Assembly (NCBI GenBank): GCA_016784425.1
Contig: JADHUQ010000130.1
Coordinates: 1 to 6,702 of the forward strand
Direction of reading: 5' to 3'
Source of the DNA: Candidatus Delongbacteria bacterium
Lineage (GTDB): Bacteria; CAIWAD01; BS150m-G50
Length of the DNA: 6,702 nucleotides
Positions 1-5,425 of the stretch are shown here, piece by piece (position 1 is the stretch's first letter; each line of letters begins with the position of its first letter). The translations under genes and the position numbers were made by a program. Under the pieces are notes generated by a model. It worked only from the letters and a program-made list of their open reading frames with translations, was not told where the DNA came from and ran no database searches.

Positions 1-1
1 T

Positions 2-1774
2 TCTACCGGTTTCAGCAACACCCATGTCAACAATCTGGCCAACAATAACCTGCTTCCTTTCATTCAGAGTGTAGCCTGTGTCAACGGTCAGTTTGACGGA
101 TACACCTGTTTTGCGGAAGCCTGGTTACGTGCCACCAGTGGTGGCGAGCCTGCCGGGGCAATCGGTATGTATGCCTCCTCGATCAACCAGTCCTGGAACT
201 CCCCGATGTGCGGGCAGGATGAGATGATAGATCTGCTGATTGCTGATGAGAAGCTGACCCACGGCGGAATCTGTTACAACGGTTCCATGCAGATGATGGA
301 TGAATACGGCAGCGATGGTCAGAATATGTTCAAGACCTGGCACATTTTCGGTGATGCTTCCGTCCAGCTGCGCACAGACAGTCCCAACCTCCTCACCGTA
401 TCACACGCAGGCGCCATGTTTCCGACGGTTGAGAGCTATCAGGTCGACACCGGTGGTGTTGAGGGAGCGCTTTGCGCTCTCTGGGGTGACGGCATCATTT
501 ACGGCACAGCCATGACGGATGCACTTGGCATGGCGACAATTCCAATGGGACCGGTTCCACCTGTCGGCGAGAACCTCACTCTGACCGTTACAGCCTATAA
601 TTACACCACGGTTCAGGAGCTGGTGGAGGTCATCCCCCCCTCTGGACCTTTTGTTGTTCTTAACGACTATCTGGTGGACGACGCCAACGGCGAACTGAAT
701 CCGGGTGAATCCGCTCCACTGACCCTGACACTTGAGAATGTGGGGGTGGAAACAGCCAGCGGGGTCTGGGTGGTTATCACGACAACCGACCCCTGGGTTA
801 CGGTAACTGACAATGAGGAATACTATGGTGACATGACGCCAGGTGCGGTAGTGACAGTTCTGGAGGGATTCCAGCTTGCGGTAGCCACAGGAGCGCCGGA
901 AGACCACCCGGTCAATCTCACCGTGTTGATGGAGGCCGCAGGAGAGTGGAGCTGGGAGTCCGGTTTCACCCTGCCGATCTGTTTCATCTACGAGCAGTAC
1001 TGGACAGATGATTGCGAGACTGCCGGTGACTGGACCCATTCCGCACCGAACGGCTGGTCTGATCAATGGCACCTCAGTAGCGAGATGTATCAGAGTCCTA
1101 CCCACAGCTGGAAGTGCGGTGATAGCGCTACCGCTGATTACGCCAATCTGTTGGATGCGCGTCTGGTTTCACCAGCGATCGAGCTCCGCCCCTCATCGCG
1201 ACTCACCTTCAAGCATTGGATTGAGGGGGAGGTCTCCGGAGCCTATCCCGATTCCGCCTATGATGGCGGGATTCTCGAAATCACCCTCGATGGAAGCAAC
1301 TGGGTTCAGCTGTCCCCTGTCAGCGGCGGCTATAACAGTTATTTCCGCTGGCAGGCAGGCGGTGGCAGCCCCGCAACTCATCCTTTCACCGGCGGAACCC
1401 CCTGCTGGTCCGGCAGTATGACCTGGACCGAGTGTGAGGTCGACCTGGTTGATTATGCCGGGGAGATAGTACAGTTTCGATTCCGTTTCGGCAGCGACCA
1501 GGGTGGTGGCAATGAGGGATGGTATATCGACGATCTGTCGCTTACCGGAACAGCTGGCACCGGATTGGAACCGGTTTCCGATCTCGTTATCACAGTCAAC
1601 AGTGGCTTTGCAACGCTGACCTGGTCGGCGGTTGCCGGGGCTTTATCCTACAACATCTACGGAGCAGATACCCCTTATGGTGAGTTCCTGTTGTTGGGAA
1701 GTAGCGGCATTACTCAGTGGACAGTGCCGTTGACCAGCCAGAGTGGTTACTTCCGGGTTACTGCCCAGAATTGA
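2..1774 (+). CDS. Gingipain-like C25 family cysteine peptidase, secreted, multidomain (5' end missing)
   Basis: This is the C-terminal 590 residues of a secreted Cys peptidase whose start lies left of the window. The reading frame is open from base 2 and stops at TGA 1772-1774. Residues 12-35 match the gingipain catalytic core: HVNNL, then VACVNGQF with the presumed nucleophile Cys26 (codon 77-79), then CFAEAWLRA. INQSW, SPMCGQDEM and HIFGDASVQLRT (to about residue 125) complete the peptidase fold. The catalytic His expected just upstream is outside the window. After the core come an Ig-like domain (about 127-210), a CARDB/NEW3-like beta-sandwich (about 215-325; DDANGELNPGES, NVG), a MAM/jelly-roll-like domain (about 333-517; GGILEITLDG and GWYIDDLSLTG), and a terminal Fn3 domain (about 522-590; TLTWSAVAGALSYNIYGA, FRVTAQN). 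The protein ends directly after Fn3, with no recognisable type IX sorting domain. Family assignment is firm; substrate and secretion route are unknown. A terminator follows, so it is the last gene of its transcript. Confidence 0.93.
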   Translation, partial: STGFSNTHVNNLANNNLLPFIQSVACVNGQFDGYTCFAEAWLRATSGGEPAGAIGMYASSINQSWNSPMCGQDEMIDLLIADEKLTHGGICYNGSMQMMDEYGSDGQNMFKTWHIFGDASVQLRTDSPNLLTVSHAGAMFPTVESYQVDTGGVEGALCALWGDGIIYGTAMTDALGMATIPMGPVPPVGENLTLTVTAYNYTTVQELVEVIPPSGPFVVLNDYLVDDANGELNPGESAPLTLTLENVGVETASGVWVVITTTDPWVTVTDNEEYYGDMTPGAVVTVLEGFQLAVATGAPEDHPVNLTVLMEAAGEWSWESGFTLPICFIYEQYWTDDCETAGDWTHSAPNGWSDQWHLSSEMYQSPTHSWKCGDSATADYANLLDARLVSPAIELRPSSRLTFKHWIEGEVSGAYPDSAYDGGILEITLDGSNWVQLSPVSGGYNSYFRWQAGGGSPATHPFTGGTPCWSGSMTWTECEVDLVDYAGEIVQFRFRFGSDQGGGNEGWYIDDLSLTGTAGTGLEPVSDLVITVNSGFATLTWSAVAGALSYNIYGADTPYGEFLLLGSSGITQWTVPLTSQSGYFRVTAQN

Positions 1775-1795
1775 TCCAAACTGAATTTGTTTTAC

Positions 1796-1827
1796 AAACC
1801 GGCTTCCTGAGGGGGCCGGTTTTTTTT
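1796..1827 (+). terminator. Rho-independent terminator after the C25 peptidase
   Basis: AAACCGGC (1796-1803) pairs with GCCGGTTT (1815-1822). The interior can pair further (TTCC with GGGG, including G-U pairs, around a TGA loop). The stem runs straight into an unbroken T tract (1820-1827). It lies 21 bases after the stop codon, so it ends the peptidase transcript and separates it from the downstream genes. Confidence 0.9.
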
Positions 1828-1884
1828 AGCTGGAAATGAATATACATGTTGCTGGATGAATGATAGTTATAAATATGGAATCCG

Positions 1885-1900
1885 CTGGGGTCGGCCCCAG
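1885..1900. repeat. Short GC-rich perfect inverted repeat (hairpin)
   Basis: CTGGGG (1885-1890) and CCCCAG (1895-1900) are exact reverse complements around a TCGG loop, in otherwise AT-rich DNA. No T tract follows on the + strand (TTTACAT), so it is not a standard terminator. It could be a REP-like element, a remnant of a transposon end, or a protein-binding site. One copy in the window does not allow a choice. Confidence 0.45.
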
Positions 1901-2186
1901 TTTACATATTGTATTATAAGAACATAAGTCATGAAAAGTGGCCAATTTAGCCCTTAAACGCCCCTTTTTTATACAAAAAACGATCAATAAAATCTTCTTA
2001 AATTACTTTATGTAAGCTGACACTCTCCCTTGAATCGGGATCCGCGACTTAGCAATGAGTGAAACTTCTGTTTACTCTGATTCTGACACCAGAAACCTTT
2101 GCCAAATTATCCGGCGCTCTTTATTATGGCTTCTGCATGGCAGCTGTCTGTACTACCGCTCAGTCCTGTAATTGACAATAAAAAGT

Positions 2187-2190
2187 GAGG
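2187..2190 (+). promoter_or_regulatory. Ribosome-binding site of the HD-domain gene
   Basis: GAGG lies six bases before ATG 2197. It decides between that ATG and the in-frame GTG at 2185: the GTG overlaps this site and has only A-rich sequence without a Shine-Dalgarno motif in front of it. Confidence 0.7.
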
Positions 2191-2196
2191 ATAAAG

Positions 2197-2742
2197 ATGA
2201 ATGAAGCCGTCCTGAAACTCTGGCCGGAACTGGAGTGGATCTCCGACGAACAGCTGCGCAACCGCACAGCGCATACCTGGGAGATCGCCCTTCAAAGGAG
2301 TAAACTGAACGCTGGTGACCTTGAAGAGATACCCTTTACCCTCCTGGTGAAGGACTGTCGGGTCAGCTTTATGGCACACAAACGGGCGGTTGTACATATC
2401 GCCTATGATGCAGCCCGCAAAATGGAGCAGTTTTTCGGACAGGAGCTGCCGGTCGATCTGGATGTTGTAGTGGCAGGCGCTATTCTCGCAGATGTCGGTA
2501 AACTGCTGGAGTATGACCTGGTCGATGGTAAGGCTGTGGTCAGTGACTATGGGCGCTATCTGCGTCATCCTTTTTCAGGTGTAGGACTGGCGATGGAATG
2601 CGGCGTGCCACAGGAAGTGTGTCACATTATCGCCGCACATGCCGGGGAAGGGGACATGGTCAAGCGTTCCACCGAGGCCTATATAGTCCACCACGCTGAT
2701 TTCATGACCTTCCTGCCATTCAAAAACCGTTTGGGAATGTGA
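2197..2742 (+). CDS. HD-domain (HDIG-type) protein with an altered HD dyad
   Basis: This 181-residue cytoplasmic protein has the layout of the HD metal-dependent phosphohydrolase superfamily. Candidate metal ligands in order are His61 (AHKRAVVHIAYDAA), the position of the HD dyad (AGAILADVGKLLEYD), His124 (RHPFSGVG), His148 (IIAAHAGEGD), and Asp168 in a final YIVHHADF motif. At the dyad the sequence reads Ala98-Asp99 instead of His-Asp, while the following V-G-K and all other ligands are kept. Loss of this His normally weakens or removes the metal site, so catalysis may be changed or lost; alternatively His from another position, or a different metal arrangement, serves. The length fits a stand-alone HD domain with no partner module. 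ATG 2197 was chosen for its GAGG site. The next gene is 146 bases away, so co-transcription is possible but unproven. The substrate cannot be told from sequence; candidates in the superfamily are nucleotides or other phosphoesters. Confidence 0.85.
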   Translation: MNEAVLKLWPELEWISDEQLRNRTAHTWEIALQRSKLNAGDLEEIPFTLLVKDCRVSFMAHKRAVVHIAYDAARKMEQFFGQELPVDLDVVVAGAILADVGKLLEYDLVDGKAVVSDYGRYLRHPFSGVGLAMECGVPQEVCHIIAAHAGEGDMVKRSTEAYIVHHADFMTFLPFKNRLGM

Positions 2743-2760
2743 GACAAACAGGTAGACACA

Positions 2761-2775
2761 ACCTGATTATCAGGT
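2761..2775. repeat. Small inverted repeat after the HD-domain gene
   Basis: ACCTGA (2761-2766) and TCAGGT (2770-2775) are perfect reverse complements with a three-base TTA loop, 18 bases after the stop codon. No T tract follows, so it is a poor terminator. It could stabilise the 3' end of the HD message or bind a protein. Confidence 0.35.
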
Positions 2776-2840
2776 CGCCTCTGGCAACATTGGTGTGGAT
2801 TCCGTTCAGTTGAATTCACCTGATCACGCATCAAAAAAGT

Positions 2841-2866
2841 GGGTGGAGTAGCGGTTTGCTCCACTC
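2841..2866 (+). promoter_or_regulatory. Hairpin in the leader of the prenyltransferase gene
   Basis: GGGTGGAG (2841-2848) pairs with CTCCACTC (2859-2866), giving eight pairs including one G-U, around a ten-base loop. It ends 11 bases before the Shine-Dalgarno sequence of the next gene. The stem is not followed by a T run, so termination is unlikely. An mRNA-stability or translational role is possible but not shown. Confidence 0.4.
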
Positions 2867-2877
2867 AGCATTGAGAG

Positions 2878-2883
2878 AAAGGA
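2878..2883 (+). promoter_or_regulatory. Ribosome-binding site of the prenyltransferase gene
   Basis: AAAGGA ends five bases before ATG 2889. This supports the ATG over an in-frame TTG at 2856, which lies inside the leader hairpin and would add eleven residues of non-membrane sequence. Confidence 0.75.
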
Positions 2884-2888
2884 AATCA

Positions 2889-3779
2889 ATGGCTACCTTT
2901 GCAAACTACTTCAAAGAAACCCGCCCCCAGTTTCTGCTGCTTTCGCTGGTACTGGTTTTTCAGGGGATTGCTCTGGCCCATTACTTCGCTGTAGAGATCA
3001 ATTGGCTCTGGGCTGTAATCACCCTGATCGGGGTGGTACTGGCTCATACCGGCGTCAATGTCCTGAACGATTTCTGGGACAGTGGTAATGGCATTGATGC
3101 GACCACAACGCAAACCCCTTTCAGTGGTGGTTCCGGTATTGTACGCGACGGGATCATCTCACAGAAGGCGGCGCTCACATTCGGCTTACTCGTTACCCTG
3201 GCCGCCCTCCTTTGTGGTCTCTACCTCTGCTGGCAGAGCGGCTGGCATCTGATCGGCTATATCTTGATCGGTGGTCTGGCAGTGCTCTTCTACAACACAC
3301 TGCTGGCAAAACTGATGCTGGGAGAAATCGTCGCCGGGCTGGCCCTGGGTACCCTCGTAATCCTGGGTACTTTCGCGGTACAGCGTGACTTCATCGACAG
3401 TACTTTGATCTGGCTGGCCATACCCGCCGGTCTGTTAACCCTCAATCTCCTGTTATTGAATGAAATCCCGGATGCCGCCGCGGATAAAATGGGGGGACGC
3501 TTTCACTGGGTAATCGTTTTTGGGCGGCAGGGGGCGCTGGTGGCTTACACACTGAGCGTACTGGCTACCTTTGGCCTGATTGCTCTTTCACCCATTTTGC
3601 TTGACATCACCCGTTGGAGCTGGCTCGGACTGCTCGGTCTGATACCTGCTTTCGTGGCTGTCACCGGTGCTTTTAAAGCAGGTGACGACCTCGAAAAACT
3701 TGTCCCCGCTCTTGGTGCCAATGTAATGATGGTACTGGTTACCGATCTGCTGTTGGGGATCGCATACTTTGTCGGCTAA
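2889..3779 (+). CDS. UbiA-family prenyltransferase, most like MenA (1,4-dihydroxy-2-naphthoate prenyltransferase)
   Basis: This is a 296-residue polytopic inner-membrane protein with about eight or nine hydrophobic segments. It has both Asp-rich Mg2+/diphosphate motifs of the UbiA superfamily: N60-D61-x-x-D64-x5-D70 (NVLNDFWDSGNGID), and N191-x3-D195-x3-D199-K200 (NEIPDAAADK) followed by Arg204. Just after the first motif, TPFSGGSGIVRDGIIS resembles the MenA-type SPFSGGS...G stretch, which favours MenA over UbiA, CyoE or chlorophyll-type enzymes. MenA joins a polyprenyl chain to 1,4-dihydroxy-2-naphthoate in menaquinone synthesis. No other men genes are visible, so the aromatic acceptor is inferred, and a different quinone or lipid acceptor remains possible. 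ATG 2889 is supported by the AAAGGA site. malQ starts 16 bases after the TAA stop, so the two genes share a transcript. Confidence 0.85.
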   Translation: MATFANYFKETRPQFLLLSLVLVFQGIALAHYFAVEINWLWAVITLIGVVLAHTGVNVLNDFWDSGNGIDATTTQTPFSGGSGIVRDGIISQKAALTFGLLVTLAALLCGLYLCWQSGWHLIGYILIGGLAVLFYNTLLAKLMLGEIVAGLALGTLVILGTFAVQRDFIDSTLIWLAIPAGLLTLNLLLLNEIPDAAADKMGGRFHWVIVFGRQGALVAYTLSVLATFGLIALSPILLDITRWSWLGLLGLIPAFVAVTGAFKAGDDLEKLVPALGANVMMVLVTDLLLGIAYFVG

Positions 3780-3784
3780 ACCGC

Positions 3785-3790
3785 GGAAGG
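3785..3790 (+). promoter_or_regulatory. Ribosome-binding site of malQ
   Basis: GGAAGG lies five bases before ATG 3796, inside the 16-base gap after the prenyltransferase stop. It favours this ATG over an in-frame TTG at 3769, which overlaps the end of the upstream gene. Confidence 0.75.
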
Positions 3791-3795
3791 CAGTT

Positions 3796-5298
3796 ATGAA
3801 ATTGGACCGGAGTTGCGGTATGCTGTTACCGGTGACCGCTCTACCTTCGCGTGGTGCCTGCGGTGATCTCGGTCCTGCCTCACGGGACTGGCTCGATTTC
3901 TGCAGCGCGGCCGGTTGCAAATGGTGGCAGATACTACCGTTTGGACCGACAGGTTACGGTAACTCCCCCTATCAGTGTTTCTCAACTTTTGCCGGTAATC
4001 CCCTCTGGATCAGCCCGGAAGATCTCGCTACGGAGGGATTTCTGGAGCAACTGCCTGCAGTAACCCCTGGAGATCCGGAGCGAATCGATTATGCCGTCGC
4101 AGTCAAAGAAAAGAACAGTGTATTGAATGCCGCCTGGCAGCTGTTTAACCAACGTAACGACCTCGATCTCCAACAGGAGTTCGCCCACTTCCGAGAGCAG
4201 GAACGGTATTGGCTTGACGACTTCGCACTCTTCATGGTGATCCGCGCTGAACACAGGCAGATTCCCTGGCAGCAGTGGCCCCGGGAATTGCGGACCCGAG
4301 AAACGCAGGCACTGGCACGGATCAGGGAGCAGCGTGACCAGGAGTTACTTCAGATTTGTTTCACCCAATGGCTGTTTGCCCGGCAATGGCAGCGTCTGCG
4401 CCGCGAAGCAACAGACAGGGGGATCGGCATCATTGGCGATCTGCCAATTTTCGTGGCAGCAGATGCGGCTGATGTCTGGGCACACCCGGAACTATTTAAA
4501 CTTGACGCTGCTCTGCAGCTTCAGGTGGTTGCCGGTGTGCCACCCGATTATTTTTCCAGCGACGGACAGCTCTGGGGTAATCCTCTCTATGAGTGGGAGG
4601 AGCACACCCGGAGCAATTTTGACTGGTGGGTATCACGGGTTCGCTACGCACTGCAACTGGTTGATCTGGTGCGATTGGATCATTTCCGTGGATTTGACGC
4701 CTGCTGGGAAGTACCGGTGGGAGAAGCAACCGCCCGCAAAGGCAGCTGGGAACCGGCTCCCGGGCGGAAGCTGCTGCAACGATTGCAGGACGAGCTGAGT
4801 GAGCTACCCCTGATTGCTGAAGATCTGGGACTCATCACCCCGACTGTCAAACAGCTGCGTGAGGATTTCCATCTTCCCGGGATGGCCATCCTGCAGTTTG
4901 CCTTCGACACTGATTACAGCAATATCTTTCTGCCGCACAACCTGCAGCACCACAGCGTTGCCTATACCGGCACCCACGATAACGACACCACCCGCGGCTG
5001 GTGGCAGAACAGCAGCCGTCCGCAGGAGAGGCGCCATGCGCTGCAGTACCTGCACTCCAACCCCGCCAGGATTGTCCGCGATCTGGTTCGTGTACTGCTG
5101 GCTTCCGTACCCGCGCTAACGATCATCCCGTTGCAGGATCTGCTGCAGCAGGACAGCACCGCTCGTATCAACTATCCCGGTCGCCCCGAGGGCAATTGGG
5201 AGTATCGTTGTCTCGACGACCATCTTACCTCGAAACTGGCCGAGGAGTTGTACTCGTTAAACCAGCTATACGGCCGTCTGGCTGAATCGAAGGGATAA
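3796..5298 (+). CDS. malQ: 4-alpha-glucanotransferase (amylomaltase, GH77)
   Basis: This is a complete 500-residue cytoplasmic enzyme of glycoside hydrolase family 77. It moves alpha-1,4-glucan segments from one maltodextrin to another and releases glucose. The catalytic triad is in place: nucleophile Asp295 in VRLDHFRGF, acid/base Glu342 in LIAEDLG, and Asp395 in YTGTHDNDT. Other family landmarks are the N-terminal GMLLPVTALPS and GDLGP, WWQILPFGPTGYGNSPYQ (residues 43-60), IGDLPIFVAADAADVW (213-228), AGVPPDYFSSDGQLWGNP (246-263), and a C-terminal INYPGRPEGNWEYR (458-471). The length and lack of an N-terminal extension match the short, Thermus/plant DPE1-like form rather than the longer enterobacterial MalQ. 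The gene follows the prenyltransferase by 16 bases, although the two have no obvious metabolic link. No terminator is visible after its TAA stop. Confidence 0.97.
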   Translation: MKLDRSCGMLLPVTALPSRGACGDLGPASRDWLDFCSAAGCKWWQILPFGPTGYGNSPYQCFSTFAGNPLWISPEDLATEGFLEQLPAVTPGDPERIDYAVAVKEKNSVLNAAWQLFNQRNDLDLQQEFAHFREQERYWLDDFALFMVIRAEHRQIPWQQWPRELRTRETQALARIREQRDQELLQICFTQWLFARQWQRLRREATDRGIGIIGDLPIFVAADAADVWAHPELFKLDAALQLQVVAGVPPDYFSSDGQLWGNPLYEWEEHTRSNFDWWVSRVRYALQLVDLVRLDHFRGFDACWEVPVGEATARKGSWEPAPGRKLLQRLQDELSELPLIAEDLGLITPTVKQLREDFHLPGMAILQFAFDTDYSNIFLPHNLQHHSVAYTGTHDNDTTRGWWQNSSRPQERRHALQYLHSNPARIVRDLVRVLLASVPALTIIPLQDLLQQDSTARINYPGRPEGNWEYRCLDDHLTSKLAEELYSLNQLYGRLAESKG

Positions 5299-5414
5299 AT
5301 ATATTGCTGTTTCAGGGGTGACACAGTAGTTTAGAAAGTTCAAGAAGAATCTACTCGCCTTTGTTCGTGTTTACGACGCTTTGTTATGCACGACCGGGCG
5401 GCTTTTGCAACGAC

Positions 5415-5419
5415 AGAGG
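5415..5419 (+). promoter_or_regulatory. Ribosome-binding site that supports a TTG start for bamA
   Basis: AGAGG lies six bases before TTG 5426. The frame has been open since the in-frame TAG at 5327-5329 and contains no ATG or GTG before the signal peptide. Translation from this TTG gives a normal signal peptide, so this site fixes the start. Confidence 0.7.
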
Positions 5420-5425
5420 CTGACA

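Larger units (their letters stand above)
1828..2196. other. Intergenic region between the peptidase and the HD-domain gene
   Basis: No convincing gene lies in this gap. From about 1840 to 2010 it is much richer in A and T than the flanking genes, including the run TTTTTTATACAAAAAA at 1965-1980. A GC-rich hairpin sits at 1885-1900. A promoter for the HD-domain gene is expected here because of the upstream terminator, but I could not find a -35/-10 pair with correct spacing that I would defend. A 38-codon frame (2055-2171) is open but lacks a ribosome-binding site. Confidence 0.6.

Noticed and set aside
401..1105. A 234-codon frame on the minus strand inside the C25 peptidase gene.
   Set aside because: It is antiparallel to a gene with clear family motifs, its translation has no recognisable domain and is rich in Cys, His and Arg as typical of shadow frames.
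1965..1980. TTTTTT-ATAC-AAAAAA as a possible bidirectional terminator.
   Set aside because: The stem has only A-T pairs and a four-base loop, too weak for a terminator. Another terminator already sits right after the peptidase gene.
2055..2171. A 38-codon + strand frame (ATG 2055 to TAA 2169-2171), ending 25 bases before the HD gene, with a hydrophobic stretch LLWLLHG.
   Set aside because: There is no Shine-Dalgarno sequence before the ATG, no recognisable family, and the length is expected by chance.
2172..2177. TTGACA, a perfect -35 consensus just before the HD-domain gene.
   Set aside because: It is only 20 bases before the start codon, so the -10 and transcript start would fall inside the coding region.
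2107..2568. A 153-codon minus-strand frame opposite the HD-domain gene.
   Set aside because: It mirrors a well-supported coding frame and has no Shine-Dalgarno or domain support.
5361..5390. TTGTTC ... TATGCA as a sigma-70 type promoter for bamA.
   Set aside because: Spacing is roughly acceptable, but the -10 match is poor, and other lineages such as Bacteroidota use different promoter motifs.
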